64,000 nucleotides of DNA from Aliarcobacter vitoriensis (GCF_003316695.1 NZ_PDKB01000005.1:1-64000); one strand, 5' to 3'. Shown: positions 29,028 to 39,018, counted from the stretch's first letter. Numbers and translations are program-made. Notes: generated by a model from the sequence alone, not told the origin.

Positions 29028-30185
29028 ATGACAGTTTTAAATAAATATAAAAATGAAGATGAACAACTAAAAGAACTTTTATTAAAAAATCTTCCTAAAA
29101 GAACAAAAGCAGGAAATGAAAAACATTTATCAAATATTTACCAATACCCAACTATAAAAGCATTAAACAAATATAAATTTATTAATTTTAATACAAAAGA
29201 TAGAATAAGTTTTCTAATATTTGATATAGATAAGTTTGAAGATAAAACAGCAAAAGAGCATTTTAAAAATATATATAATTTCTTAGATTTTATAACAGAT
29301 AATATAGGGATAGAACCAACTTATATCCTGGAAACAAACAAAGGATTCCATTTTGCCTATCATTTAAAAAATCATATATTTACTCATCAAAGAAAACCAC
29401 TTAAATATGTGATGGATATAAAAGTAGCAATAACGAGATTATTAAGATGTGATGAAATAGCTTCCCATAGATTGTATGGAGTATGGAGAAATCCATTATT
29501 ACATAACTTTTATTTTTCTCAAAAAATCAATTATGAATTGAATGATTTTAAAAAATATATTCCAAAATCTGAATTTACAAATACACCTTTAAGATTAAAA
29601 GTAAAAGTTGATGAAAATGAATTAATAGAAGGACAAAGAAACAAAACCTTATTTAAATATGCTATGAAATATGCTAAAGGTAAAAAAGTATTAAATAAAG
29701 ATGATATATTAAACTTTTTAATAAATATAAATAATTCCAAAAATGTTGGATTAGGAAATATAGAATTAATACAAATTTCAAACTCCACTTTCAAATATTG
29801 GCAAAATGGAAAAATACTCTATGGAACAATGAAAGATGAAAATTTAAAAGTTGTAAATAGTGGTGTCATGGAATTTGAAAAAATGAAAAATTTATCTTAT
29901 GATGAATACTTAGAAGAAACAAAAATAAGACAACAAAAAGCAGCAAATAGAACTCTAAAGTTAAGAGATAAAGAGAAAAATAAAAAGCAATTATTAGAAG
30001 CAAAACAAGATTATATTTCAAAATTACAAACACAAAAAGAGAATCTAGTAATAAATGCTATCTTAGAACTACAAGAACAAAAACTAAAAGTAAATATTGC
30101 TTCAATTTCAAAAATTGCTAAGATTGACAGACGAACAGCTAAAAAATATTTCTTGAATTATTTGAATTATGAAAAAGTAAGTTAA
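29028..30185 (+). CDS. Primase-like plasmid replication protein
   Basis: 385 residues. The N-terminal half has features of archaeo-eukaryotic-type primases of plasmids: FLIFDIDKFED (metal-binding Asp pair near residue 62), ETNKGFHFAYHL near 105 and HRLYGVWRNPLLH near 148. The C-terminal part is a charged coiled coil followed by an HTH (NIASISKIAKIDRRTAKKYF). It probably starts replication of the excised island. The catalytic Asp pair is intact. Confidence 0.65.
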   Translation: MTVLNKYKNEDEQLKELLLKNLPKRTKAGNEKHLSNIYQYPTIKALNKYKFINFNTKDRISFLIFDIDKFEDKTAKEHFKNIYNFLDFITDNIGIEPTYILETNKGFHFAYHLKNHIFTHQRKPLKYVMDIKVAITRLLRCDEIASHRLYGVWRNPLLHNFYFSQKINYELNDFKKYIPKSEFTNTPLRLKVKVDENELIEGQRNKTLFKYAMKYAKGKKVLNKDDILNFLININNSKNVGLGNIELIQISNSTFKYWQNGKILYGTMKDENLKVVNSGVMEFEKMKNLSYDEYLEETKIRQQKAANRTLKLRDKEKNKKQLLEAKQDYISKLQTQKENLVINAILELQEQKLKVNIASISKIAKIDRRTAKKYFLNYLNYEKVS

Positions 30186-30305
30186 GAGTTTTTTATAAAC
30201 TTTAATATAAGAAAATATTTGATAATATGAAATAAAAAAAAGTGTGATACTTCTATGTGATACTTTTGATTTTTTAGATGTAAAATTGATAAAAACCAAT
30301 TTATT

Positions 30306-30329
30306 AAGCCCCATTATTTGGGGTGTTTG
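30306..30329 (+). terminator. Hairpin after rep, before the ssrA 3' end
   Basis: CCCC-ATTATTT-GGGG within AAGCCCC...GGGGTGTTT, 120 bp after the rep stop. Upstream, GTGATACTT occurs twice (about 30243 and 30256), of unknown meaning. Confidence 0.5.
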
Positions 30330-30339
30330 AAAAGTGTAA

Positions 30340-30357
30340 TTGGTGGAGATGTGCGGG
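30340..30357. repeat. ssrA-proximal attachment-site repeat
   Basis: TTGGTGGAGATGTGCGGG, the tmRNA 3' end and adjoining base, identical to 22837-22854. Confidence 0.88.
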
Positions 30358-30738
30358 ATCGAACCGCAGTCTTAAAACAGCTCATAAAAGCGTCTACATG
30401 CTTAGCAAAGTTGAAAAATTTCACTCTATAGCAACTCAACTTCCAAAAGCAACTATAAAGCTAAGATTTAAAATTTCTCTTCAAAGTTCAATCAATCCTT
30501 TAAAGATAATCTATCTAGTGTGAACCAGCAATAATCTACATAGATAGAATCTGTAGTGCCAGTCTCCAAAGACTCAAGCCGTTAGGCGAGTCAGTAAGTT
30601 GTTAAACTTACGCAGCTTTTGCGTAAGCTGGAGCGTAATTTGTATTGTTTGCGTCTAAAAAAAATGAACCGCGTAACGGCATGTTCAGGCCGACATGCAA
30701 CTAATACTCACTGCTCTAATCGATACCAAGTCATCCCC
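30341..30738 (-). ncRNA. ssrA: tmRNA (transfer-messenger RNA)
   Basis: The minus strand begins GGGGATGACTTGGTATCGAT and ends GATCCCGCACATCTCCACCA, with encoded CCA and a tRNA-like T arm (GGTTCGATCC). The tag frame at 30608-30652 reads ANNTNYAPAYAKAA then TAA, very close to tags of related Campylobacterota. It rescues stalled ribosomes. The island ends exactly at its 3' end and leaves the gene intact. Confidence 0.95.
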
Positions 30739-30878
30739 AATATAAAACGTAATTCTACATAAATAAATTTAAAACTATGTTAATTTTGTAATTATATGTA
30801 ATTAAATGGTTACTAAATACTATTTTTTTATTATAAAATAGTTATAATCAATACATAAAAATATTTGGAGTATTTAAT

Positions 30879-32081
30879 ATGAGTAAAAAAGGTATTTTAA
30901 TAATTGGTGCTGGTGGCGTAAGTAGGGTTGCCACTGTGAAATGTGCAATGAATATTGACACTTTTGAAAAAATCACTTTAGCTTCAAGAACTGTTTCAAA
31001 ATGTGAAGCAATTGCTGGGGATATTTTAAAGAATCAAGGTGTTAAAATTGATGTAGCTTCAGTTGATGCAGATAGTATTGATGAATTAGTAAAATTAATA
31101 GAAAAAGTAAATCCAAAGTTAGTATTAAATGTAGCTTTACCTTATCAAGATTTGACAATTATGGATGCTTGTACGAGATGTAAAGTTGATTATGTGGATA
31201 CTGCAAATTATGAACATCCAGATGAAGCAAAATTTGAATATAAACTTCAATGGGCAAGAGATAATCAATTTAAAGAAGCTGGAGTTATGGCACTTTTAGG
31301 TTCTGGATTTGATCCAGGTGTTACAGGTGTTTTTTGCGCTTATGCTCAACAAAATTTATTTGATGAAATTCATACAATAGACATTATGGATTGTAATGCA
31401 GGTGACCATGGGTATAAATTTGCTACAAATTTTAATCCAGAAATAAATCTTAGAGAAGTTTCTGCAAATGGTAGATATTGGGAAAATGGAGAATGGATAG
31501 AGACAAAACCACTAGAAATAAGAGTTGATCATGATTATCCAGAAGTAGGAATAAAACCATCATATTTACTATATCATGAAGAGTTAGAATCATTAGTAAA
31601 AAATATCAAAGGTTTAAAAAGAATTAGATTTTTTATGACTTTTGGAGATAGTTATATTCAACATATGAATTGTTTACAAAATGTTGGAATGCTAGGAATT
31701 GAACCAATTGAACATAAAGGTGTAATGATTACTCCAATTGAATTTCTAACTACATTATTACCAGATCCAGCTAGTTTAGGTCCACGTACAGTAGGACGAA
31801 CAAATATTGGTTGTATTATTGAAGGCATCAAAGATGAAAAACCAAGAAAAGTTTATATTTACAATGTTTGTGACCATCAAGAGTGCTATAAAGAAACGGG
31901 AGCACAGGCAGTTAGCTATACAACAGGTGTTCCAGCAATGATTGGTTCGAAATTACTTTATAAAGGTATTTGGAAAAATACTGGAGTATTTAATATAGAA
32001 GAGTTTGATGCAAAACCATTTATGGATGAGTTGATGACACAAGGTCTTCCTTGGAAAATTTTAGAGTTAGATGCAAAATAG
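30879..32081 (+). CDS. Carboxynorspermidine dehydrogenase
   Basis: A 400-residue saccharopine dehydrogenase-like protein: ILIIGAGGVSRVATVKCAMN (NAD(P) motif), LASRTVSKCEAIAGDI, NVALPYQDLTIMDACTRCKV, and LGSGFDPGVTGVFCAYAQQ. It couples aspartate semialdehyde to diaminobutane or diaminopropane, making carboxy(nor)spermidine. The next gene encodes the matching decarboxylase, which supports the call. SD TTGGAG precedes the ATG. Confidence 0.9.
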   Translation: MSKKGILIIGAGGVSRVATVKCAMNIDTFEKITLASRTVSKCEAIAGDILKNQGVKIDVASVDADSIDELVKLIEKVNPKLVLNVALPYQDLTIMDACTRCKVDYVDTANYEHPDEAKFEYKLQWARDNQFKEAGVMALLGSGFDPGVTGVFCAYAQQNLFDEIHTIDIMDCNAGDHGYKFATNFNPEINLREVSANGRYWENGEWIETKPLEIRVDHDYPEVGIKPSYLLYHEELESLVKNIKGLKRIRFFMTFGDSYIQHMNCLQNVGMLGIEPIEHKGVMITPIEFLTTLLPDPASLGPRTVGRTNIGCIIEGIKDEKPRKVYIYNVCDHQECYKETGAQAVSYTTGVPAMIGSKLLYKGIWKNTGVFNIEEFDAKPFMDELMTQGLPWKILELDAK

Positions 32082-32082
32082 T

Positions 32083-33231
32083 ATGAATAAAAATTATGAG
32101 ATTTTAGATAGCTTTGAAAAACTTCCAAGCCCTGCTTATGTTTGTGAAGAACAACTTTTAGAAAAAAATTTAAGGCTTTTAAAAAAAGTTCAAGAAGAAG
32201 CGGATATTAGTATACTTTTAGCATTAAAAGGTTTTGCTATGTACTCAACTTTTGATTTATGCAAAAAATATTTAAAAGGTTGTTGTGCTTCTGGACTTCA
32301 CGAAGCTATTTTGGCAAAAGAAGAGTTTGGAGGAGAAGTTCATACTTATAGTCCAGGATTTAAAGATGAAGAAATTGATGAAATTATTTCTATTTCAAAT
32401 CACTTAGTTTTTAACTCTTTTAGTCAATTAAAAAGATTTAAAGATAAGGCTTTTGGAAAAGCATCTTTAGGAATTAGATTAAATCCTGAATATTCAAGTG
32501 TTGAAGTTGATTTATATAATCCTTGTGCACCATTTTCAAGAATGGGAACTACAAAAGCAAATTTTGATGAAACACAACTTGAATTTTTAGATGGTTTTCA
32601 TTTTCATGCACTTTGTGAACAAAATGTTGATGCACTTGAAGGTGCACTTGCAGCTTTTGAAAGAAATTTCTCTCAATATTTTGATAAATTAAAATGGGTT
32701 AATTTTGGTGGAGGACATCATATTACAAGGGCTGATTATGATGTAGAAGGATTGATAAAACTTTTAAAAAGTTTTAAAGCTAGATATCCACATCTAAAAG
32801 TTTATATGGAACCAGGTGAGGCTATTGGTTGGCAAACTGGATATTTAGTTGCAACTGTTCTTGATATTATAGAAAATGGAATGAATTTAGCAATTTTGGA
32901 TACAAGTGCAGAAGCACATATGCCAGATACTTTAGCAATGCCATATCGTGCAATGATAAGAAATAGTGGCGTTGCAAATGAGAAAAAATATACTTATAGA
33001 TTGGGTGGAAACACTTGTTTATCAGGAGATATTATAGGAGATTATTCTTTTGATGAAGAGTTAAAAGTTGGAGATAAAATTATTTTAGAAGATATGATTC
33101 ACTATACAATGGTAAAAACAACAACTTTTAATGGAATAAAATTACCATCAATAGTTATAAAATCTAAAGAAGGTAATTTTAAAGTTATAAGAAATTTTGG
33201 ATATGAAGATTATAAAATAAGACTTTCATAA
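32083..33231 (+). CDS. nspC: Carboxynorspermidine decarboxylase
   Basis: About 382 residues, a PLP-dependent alanine-racemase-fold decarboxylase: SILLALKGFAMYSTFDL (PLP lysine), ASGLHEAILAKEEFGGEVHT, FHFHALCEQ, VNFGGGHHITRADYD, and YMEPGEAIGWQTGYL. It completes spermidine synthesis from carboxyspermidine. Starts at 32071 and 32083 are both possible; 32083 avoids overlap with the dehydrogenase gene, which ends 1 nt earlier. Confidence 0.92.
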   Translation: MNKNYEILDSFEKLPSPAYVCEEQLLEKNLRLLKKVQEEADISILLALKGFAMYSTFDLCKKYLKGCCASGLHEAILAKEEFGGEVHTYSPGFKDEEIDEIISISNHLVFNSFSQLKRFKDKAFGKASLGIRLNPEYSSVEVDLYNPCAPFSRMGTTKANFDETQLEFLDGFHFHALCEQNVDALEGALAAFERNFSQYFDKLKWVNFGGGHHITRADYDVEGLIKLLKSFKARYPHLKVYMEPGEAIGWQTGYLVATVLDIIENGMNLAILDTSAEAHMPDTLAMPYRAMIRNSGVANEKKYTYRLGGNTCLSGDIIGDYSFDEELKVGDKIILEDMIHYTMVKTTTFNGIKLPSIVIKSKEGNFKVIRNFGYEDYKIRLS

Positions 33232-33252
33232 AATTTACATAAGGATAGGAAA

Positions 33253-34176
33253 ATGGGACACGATAGAGGATTGGTTAAACAAACATTTGAAGATAAAGAT
33301 GTTATTGATACTCAAGAAAATATTGAGCATGGTCAAGATAAAAAAAGAAAAAGGGTTAAATTAAAAGAAGAGATACAAGATGGAGAGCAAAAAGTTCAAG
33401 TTTGGATAAAAAAAGAGACTTTAGAATATCAAAAAAAACTTACGAAACTACAAATTGAACTTTTAAAACTTCAAAATTATGTTAAATCTAATGGACTAAA
33501 AGTTTTGATAATCTTTGAAGGAAGAGATGCTGCTGGAAAAGGTGGAACAATAAAAAGAATCACTGAACACTTAAATCCAAGAGGAGCAAGAATAGTGGCT
33601 TTAGAAAAGCCAAGTGATACAGAAAGAACACAGTGGTATTTTCAAAGATATACACAGCATCTGCCAAGTGCTGGAGAGATAGTATTGTTTGATAGAAGTT
33701 GGTACAATAGAGGTGGAGTTGAACCTGTTATGGGCTTTTGTACAAAAGAAGAACATCAACAATTTTTAAGAGATGTTCCTGAATTTGAAAAGATGCTTGT
33801 AGAATCTGGAATAATATTATTTAAGTTTTATTTTTCTGTATCAAAAAAAGAACAAGAAAAAAGATTTAAAAAAAGAGAAACTGATCCATTAAAACAACAT
33901 AAATTATCACCAATAGATAAAGAATCACAAAAGATGTGGGATAAATATACATCAGCAAAATACTCTATGCTTATGGCATCTCATACACAAGTTACTCCAT
34001 GGATTATAGTAAAAAGTGATAATAAGAAAAAAGCTAGAGTAAATTGTATTCGACATATGTTAAATTCTATAAATTATGATAAAAAGTCTAAAGAAGATAT
34101 TTTTGAAATAGATAAAAAAATTATTATTGGTGGAGCTTTAGAGCTTGAAAATATGCAAAGAGAACAATTATCATAA
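33253..34176 (+). CDS. ppk2: Polyphosphate kinase 2 family protein
   Basis: 307 residues. P-loop IIFEGRDAAGKGGTIKRI near residue 90, GARIVALEKPSDTERTQWYF, and Walker B-lid region FDRSWYNRGGVEPVMGFC. PPK2 enzymes transfer phosphate between polyphosphate and nucleotides, typically making GTP or ATP from NDPs. It is a single-domain type with an N-terminal charged extension of about 60 residues. A second ppk2 begins 9 bp later. Confidence 0.92.
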   Translation: MGHDRGLVKQTFEDKDVIDTQENIEHGQDKKRKRVKLKEEIQDGEQKVQVWIKKETLEYQKKLTKLQIELLKLQNYVKSNGLKVLIIFEGRDAAGKGGTIKRITEHLNPRGARIVALEKPSDTERTQWYFQRYTQHLPSAGEIVLFDRSWYNRGGVEPVMGFCTKEEHQQFLRDVPEFEKMLVESGIILFKFYFSVSKKEQEKRFKKRETDPLKQHKLSPIDKESQKMWDKYTSAKYSMLMASHTQVTPWIIVKSDNKKKARVNCIRHMLNSINYDKKSKEDIFEIDKKIIIGGALELENMQREQLS

Positions 34177-34185
34177 AGGTTTGTA

Positions 34186-35316
34186 ATGAATTTAAATGAA
34201 TTTGAATTAACAATACAAAATGGATTGTATATATCCAAGGATGAACACCCTAAATATGGTAAAAAATATATAGCAAGATTTCAGTATGATAAAAAAAGAT
34301 ATGTTAAAGTTTTAGGATATACAATAAGAGATAATATTACTTTAAATAAAGCTATTGAGCTTATTGAGAATTTTAAAAATTCTGTTATGAAAGATACAAA
34401 ATTACCTGCAAAAACTGCATCAAAAGTATTAAAAGAAGTTCCTAAAAAACCAGTAAATAATAGATTAGAAGAACTTCAAGATGAGAATAAATATCTTAAA
34501 TCTTTATTAGGCGATTATAAAAAATTGGATAAAGAAGTTTTAAATGAAGGTGTTCAAAAAATATATGATTTACAAAGTTTAAAACCTTATCAAATTGAAC
34601 TTATAAAACTTCAAGATTGGCTTGAAAAAGTAAATAAAAGAATGATTATTATCTTTGAAGGAAGAGATGCTTCTGGAAAAGGTGGAGCAATAAGAAGAAT
34701 TACAAGATATATGAATAACAAGCACTATCGTGTTGTAGCTCTTGGAAAACCAACAGAGACACAGAAAAATCAATGGTTTTTACAGAGATACATAACTCAT
34801 TTTCCAACTGGTGGAGAGATAGTTTTATTTGATAGAAGTTGGTATAATCGTGCTATGGTTGAACCAATTTTTGGATTTTGTACAGCTGAAGAACATGAAA
34901 TCTTCATGGAAGATATTGTAAATTTTGAACAAGATTTAGTTAGACAAGGAATGATTCTAATCAAACTATATTTTTCTGTTTCAAAAGAGGAACAAAAAAG
35001 AAGATTTGATCGAAGAATAAATGATCCTTTAAGACAATGGAAATTTTCAGAAGTTGATATGCAGGCACAAGATTTATGGGATGAATTTAGTGAGAAAAAG
35101 TATGAGATGCTTAGACGAACTACCTCAAGAAGTGCTCCTTGGCATATCATAAGAAGTGATGATAAACATTTAGCTAGATTAGAAGCTATGAAAATAATTT
35201 TAAATTCTGTTGATTATGATGGAAGAAATTATTCTTTAAATTTTGAAGCAAATGAAAATATAAATATTTCAGTTCAAAAAGAGCTACTTCAAATGAGAAA
35301 AACTAAAGATTATTAA
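34186..35316 (+). CDS. Second PPK2-family kinase with an N-terminal extension
   Basis: 376 residues. Residues about 130-370 are a PPK2 domain with P-loop IIFEGRDASGKGGAIRRI and FDRSWYNRAMVEPIFGFC. Residues 1-65 (GLYISKDEHPKYGKKYIARF, KRYVKVLGYTIRDNITLNKA) resemble the AP2-like arm-binding head of tyrosine integrases, and a coiled coil follows (NRLEELQDENKYLKSLLGDY). The tandem copy is diverged, not recent. The head may place the enzyme on DNA or on a partner; this is inferred from resemblance only. Confidence 0.85.
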   Translation: MNLNEFELTIQNGLYISKDEHPKYGKKYIARFQYDKKRYVKVLGYTIRDNITLNKAIELIENFKNSVMKDTKLPAKTASKVLKEVPKKPVNNRLEELQDENKYLKSLLGDYKKLDKEVLNEGVQKIYDLQSLKPYQIELIKLQDWLEKVNKRMIIIFEGRDASGKGGAIRRITRYMNNKHYRVVALGKPTETQKNQWFLQRYITHFPTGGEIVLFDRSWYNRAMVEPIFGFCTAEEHEIFMEDIVNFEQDLVRQGMILIKLYFSVSKEEQKRRFDRRINDPLRQWKFSEVDMQAQDLWDEFSEKKYEMLRRTTSRSAPWHIIRSDDKHLARLEAMKIILNSVDYDGRNYSLNFEANENINISVQKELLQMRKTKDY

Positions 35317-35335
35317 TCTTTAGTTTTTCTTTTTA
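35298..35335 (+). terminator. Terminator after the ppk2 pair
   Basis: AAAAACTAAAGATTA pairs with TAATCTTTAGTTTTT, followed by CTTTTT. The stem includes the last codons and stop of the gene. Confidence 0.8.
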
Positions 35336-35416
35336 CTACATTAAAAAACTTTTTAGTAAAGCCTTAGTAAATTTTCGGTAAAATATTTGTTAAAATTTTA
35401 ATTCGGAGTAAGTTTA

Positions 35417-36718
35417 ATGGAATTTAAAGCAAATAGAGTTGATGAAGCAAATGTTGAAATAACTGCAACACTTTCAAAAGATTTAATTGAAAAAAACTTA
35501 GATAAAGTAGCACAACAAGCTGCTAAAACTATGAATATTCAAGGATTTAGAAAAGGTAAGGTTCCTGTTGCTGTTGTAAAACAAAGATATGCGGATAAAC
35601 TTTTAGAAGATGCACAAGTTGAAGCTGTTAGAAAAGTTTTAAATGAAGGGTTAAAACAATTAGATATTAAAAATTCAGATTTAATTGGTGAACCAAGTAT
35701 TACTAAATTTGATAAAAAAGACAATGGAAGTGTAGAGATAGAAATATCTGTAGCTTGTAAACCACAAATTGATTTAGGTGATTATAAATCTTTAGTTCCT
35801 GCTGTTAAAGATATTGAAGTTGGAATAGAAAAAATTGATGCAAGATTGACTGAAATTGCATCTTCATCTGCACCTTTAGAAAAAATTTCTAGAAAAAGAG
35901 CAGTAAAAGATGGAGATTATGCGGTAATTGATTTTGAAGGTTTTGTTGATAATGTAGCATTTGAAGGTGGAAAAGCTGAGAAATATCCATTACACATTGG
36001 TTCAGGTTCATTTATCCCAGGATTTGAAGAACAAGTTATTGGAATGAAATATGAAGAGGAAAAAGATGTTGTTGTAACTTTTCCAAAAGAGTATCAAGCA
36101 AAAGATTTAGCTGGTAAAGAAGCTATATTTAAAGTAACTTTACATGAAATTCAAGAAAAAGCAGCTCCTGAACTAAATGATGAGTTTGCACAAAAAATGT
36201 TACCAAATGAAAAAGATGTAACAATTGATACTTTAAGAGAAAAAATAAAAGAGCAAATGGTTGCACAAGATAAAGCTACATATTATAGAGAAGAAGTTAA
36301 ACCTACATTCTTAGAAGCTTTAGTTGAAAAAATTAACTTTGCTTTACCAAAAACAGTAGTTGAGCAAGAAGTAAATTTTGCATTAAATAACAAAATTAGA
36401 ACAATGAGCGAAGAAGAAATTAATGAATTAAAAGAAGATGCTTCTAAAGTTGAAAAAATAAGAGAAGAATTAAAATCTGATGCAACAAATTCTGTAAAAG
36501 CTACATTTATCATTGATGCTTTAGCAAAAGCTGAAAGTGTTGATGTAACTGATCAAGAAGTTACACAGGTTTTATATTTTGAAGCATTACAAATGGGACA
36601 AAATCCACAAAATGTAATAAAACAATATCAAGAAGCTGGTTACCTACCTGCTATTAAAATGTCAATGATTGAAGAAAAAGTTACTTCAAAATTATTTGAT
36701 GAAAAATTAGGAAAATAA
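35417..36718 (+). CDS. tig: Trigger factor
   Basis: 433 residues: ribosome-binding signature [12 protein letters not shown] near residue 40, an FKBP-type PPIase domain ([35 protein letters not shown]) and a C-terminal helical chaperone arm. It binds nascent chains at the ribosome exit. It is followed by clpP 14 bp later, as in many bacteria. Confidence 0.95.
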   Translation: MEFKANRVDEANVEITATLSKDLIEKNLDKVAQQAAKTMNIQGFRKGKVPVAVVKQRYADKLLEDAQVEAVRKVLNEGLKQLDIKNSDLIGEPSITKFDKKDNGSVEIEISVACKPQIDLGDYKSLVPAVKDIEVGIEKIDARLTEIASSSAPLEKISRKRAVKDGDYAVIDFEGFVDNVAFEGGKAEKYPLHIGSGSFIPGFEEQVIGMKYEEEKDVVVTFPKEYQAKDLAGKEAIFKVTLHEIQEKAAPELNDEFAQKMLPNEKDVTIDTLREKIKEQMVAQDKATYYREEVKPTFLEALVEKINFALPKTVVEQEVNFALNNKIRTMSEEEINELKEDASKVEKIREELKSDATNSVKATFIIDALAKAESVDVTDQEVTQVLYFEALQMGQNPQNVIKQYQEAGYLPAIKMSMIEEKVTSKLFDEKLGK

Positions 36719-36732
36719 TTTTAGGAAATAAA

Positions 36733-37317
36733 ATGAGTTATATACCTTATGTAGTTGAAAAAACTGGACGTGGTGAACGAAGTTATGATATTTATTCAAG
36801 ACTTTTAAAAGATAGAATCATCATGTTAAGTGGAGAGATAAATGATGCTGTTGCTTCAACAGTTGTAGCTCAGCTTTTATTTTTAGAAGCTGAAGATCCA
36901 GATAAAGACATTTATCTATATATCAACTCTCCAGGTGGAGTAGTAACAAGTGGTATGTCAATTTTTGATACTATGAATTATATTAAACCTGATGTTTGTA
37001 CTATTTGTATCGGACAAGCTGCATCTATGGGTGCATTTTTACTTTCAAGTGGTGCAAAAGGTAAAAGATACTCTTTACCAAATTCAAGAATTATGATTCA
37101 TCAACCTTTAGGTGGAGCAAGAGGTCAGGCAACTGATATTCAAATTCAAGCAAAAGAGATTCAAAGATTGAAAGATACTTTAAATGGTATTTTAGCTAGT
37201 CAAACTGGACAAGATGTTCAAACTATCGAAAAAGATACAGATAGAGACAATTTTATGAGTGCAGATGAAGCTTGTAAATATGGGCTTATTGATGAAGTGA
37301 TTTCAAAACACAAATAA
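36733..37317 (+). CDS. clpP: ATP-dependent Clp protease proteolytic subunit
   Basis: 194 residues: [20 protein letters not shown], the catalytic Ser in [13 protein letters not shown], the His in [18 protein letters not shown], and the Asp in [13 protein letters not shown]. It forms the degradation chamber used by ClpX/ClpA. It lies in a tig-clpP-def operon. Confidence 0.96.
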   Translation: MSYIPYVVEKTGRGERSYDIYSRLLKDRIIMLSGEINDAVASTVVAQLLFLEAEDPDKDIYLYINSPGGVVTSGMSIFDTMNYIKPDVCTICIGQAASMGAFLLSSGAKGKRYSLPNSRIMIHQPLGGARGQATDIQIQAKEIQRLKDTLNGILASQTGQDVQTIEKDTDRDNFMSADEACKYGLIDEVISKHK

Positions 37318-37326
37318 GAAAGAGTT

Positions 37327-37842
37327 ATGATTAGAGAAATTATTACATATCCAAATAAATTACTTCGAACAAAATCTGAAGATGTAGTAAAGTTTGATGA
37401 AGAACTTCACACTCTTTTAGATGATATGTATGAAACTATGATGAACGCTTCTGGAGTTGGACTTGCAGCTATTCAAGTTGCAATTCCACTTAATGTTTTG
37501 ATTATAAATATTCCAAATGAAGAAGATATTCAAGATAAGGCTGAGTTAATAGAAGCTATAAACCCAGTTATTACTCACAAAGATGGTGTTCAAATATATA
37601 AAGAGGGTTGTCTAAGTGTTCCTGAATATTATGAAGAAGTAAAAAGAGCTCAGCATATAATTGTTGAATATTTCAATAGATTTGGAGAAAAGCAAACTAT
37701 GGAATGTGAAGACTTTTTAGCAGTTGCTTGGCAACATGAAATGGAACATTTAACTGGGCATCTTTTCATAGAAAACCTATCATATACAAAAAGACAAAAA
37801 TTTGAAAAAGAGTATAAAAATAGAAAAAAATCTAAAAGATAA
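37327..37842 (+). CDS. def: Peptide deformylase
   Basis: 171 residues with all three motifs: GVGLAAIQV, EGCLSVP and QHEMEHLTGHLF, giving the Cys/His/His metal site. It removes the formyl group from new proteins. It starts 9 bp after clpP. Confidence 0.96.
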   Translation: MIREIITYPNKLLRTKSEDVVKFDEELHTLLDDMYETMMNASGVGLAAIQVAIPLNVLIINIPNEEDIQDKAELIEAINPVITHKDGVQIYKEGCLSVPEYYEEVKRAQHIIVEYFNRFGEKQTMECEDFLAVAWQHEMEHLTGHLFIENLSYTKRQKFEKEYKNRKKSKR

Positions 37843-37850
37843 TTTCTATT

Positions 37851-38225
37851 TTAAATACTTTTATATGTAATATTCGCTACTAAAACTATCAAAAATGAAT
37901 TAAAAACTATCCAAACTCCCCAAAAAAATATCTTTTCAAATCTTGAAGCAAAAATATCTCTAAAATGAATAGGACAAGATTTAAAAGCCATAAATATCGC
38001 AAATACAATAGAAAAAATAAAACTATAAATATTAATTTGTGAAAAAAGAACAGTGAAAAATACTAAAAATGGTGTAAAAACATTTAATGCAAAAAGCTTT
38101 GCATAAGATTTTCTTCTTTTATCTCCATTGAAATATCCCACTGTAAAACCACAATTTGGACAGATTGTTCCTAATCTTGATAATATTTTATTGTTACAAT
38201 CTGGGCAATCTATAAAATCTGACAT
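37851..38225 (-). CDS. Zinc-ribbon membrane protein, unknown
   Basis: 124 residues: an N-terminal zinc ribbon (CPDCNNKI ... CPNCGFTVGYF), then three hydrophobic segments (LNVFTPFLVFFTVLF, YSFIFSIVFAIFMAF, FFWGVWIVFNSFLIVLVANI). No family identified. It is convergent with def and divergent from comM. Confidence 0.6.
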   Translation of the reverse strand: MSDFIDCPDCNNKILSRLGTICPNCGFTVGYFNGDKRRKSYAKLFALNVFTPFLVFFTVLFSQINIYSFIFSIVFAIFMAFKSCPIHFRDIFASRFEKIFFWGVWIVFNSFLIVLVANITYKSI

Positions 38226-38308
38226 AAAATTTCCTAAAATTTTTTGCCAATTATAGCTATATTATTTTAAATATAGTACTATAATAAAAACATTTTATGA
38301 GAAAGATA

Positions 38309-38464
38309 ATGAAAATAATAAAATCAGCAAGCCTTGATACAATAGATGCTATTTCCATAGATGTAGAATCAACATTTACAAGAGGAATGCCAAGTTTCAC
38401 AATAGTAGGTATGATAAGTACAAGTATAAGTGAGTCCAAAGACAGTGTCAATTATCTTAGTTAA
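38309..38464 (+). pseudogene. comM: comM, 5' part, cut by the Tn7-like element
   Basis: 44 codons from ATG 38309 plus the split Asp codon give the YifB/ComM N terminus (ASLDTIDAISIDVESTFTRG, FTIVGMIST, ISESKD). The frame then runs into the transposon left end and stops at 38462-38464 after DSVNYLS. Removing the transposon with one GACAG rejoins it exactly to the 3' part at 61300. ComM is a branch-migration helicase used in natural transformation. Confidence 0.93.
38441..38445. repeat. Target-site duplication, left copy
   Basis: GACAG, matching 61300-61304. Tn7-family elements make 5-bp duplications. Confidence 0.92.
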
Positions 38465-38523
38465 TTGTATTTTATCAAATAAATTTGTACAAAAATTATA
38501 ATATTCCAAATTTATTAGATAAT
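38446..38523 (+). other. Left transposon end with candidate TnsB-binding repeats
   Basis: After the terminal repeat, TTTATCAAATAAATTTGTAC (38471-38490) is followed by an inverted copy CCAAATTTATTAGATAAT (38506-38523). The shared core TTATCnAATnnnTTTG also recurs in the right end. Multiple sites of this kind are expected at Tn7-like ends; assignment is by pattern only. Confidence 0.55.
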
Positions 38524-39018
38524 ATTACTCTTAATAATTTACTAAAAATACGCATTTTATTGTGCTCATTTTAATTTATTTAAATGATATTTATTTTAAG
38601 TTTAAATCTATTATTTTACAAAAAATTATCCATAATTACTTAAATAGTTTTTATCAGATTTAAGCTTATTGTGAATAATATTAATATTATATTAGGCTAT
38701 ATAATAAGTTTGGACATAAATGATTTAAACTCTTTTTTTATTTATTAACATCATTGAGCACTTTTTTTATATTTTATTGTTATACAATCTATCTTAATAA
38801 TTTGTGACTATTTTTTAAAATAAAATTAAGTAAATTCGATTGTTAATTAAATCTTTTGTATAATCATTAGCCATAAGTATATTCCTACATTCAAAATATA
38901 AATTGTATTATCAAATATATGTGATTACATTAAGAACACATTCATATCTGTTTTTTTATAATGATTTACCCTAAACTTAAATATTCCTTGTAATGATGAA
39001 ATATTAACAATTAATTAT
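38515..39018 (+). repeat. Copy 1 of a long diverged direct repeat
   Basis: From TTAGATAATATTACTCTTAA through TTTAAGCTTATTGTGAATAA to AATATTAACAATTAATTATC this stretch matches 44520-44929 over most of its length, with point changes and small indels. No gene is intact in it. It begins about 70 bp inside the transposon left end. Confidence 0.7.

Larger units (their letters stand above)
22837..30357. mobile_element. Integrative genomic island at the 3' end of ssrA
   Basis: The element is bounded by 18-bp direct repeats. It contains, in order, a tyrosine integrase just inside the distal repeat, a divergent HTH regulator with paired operator repeats, four small membrane or lipoprotein genes, a hairpin-rich non-coding stretch, a small HTH-like gene, a second short recombinase and a primase-like Rep gene. 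No conjugation genes are visible, so it would be mobilised or move as a plasmid-like circle. The rep gene suggests that the excised form can replicate, which is inferred. Confidence 0.82.

Noticed and set aside
30323-30523. 66-codon open frame at the island end
   Set aside because: It lies inside the tmRNA gene on the opposite strand.
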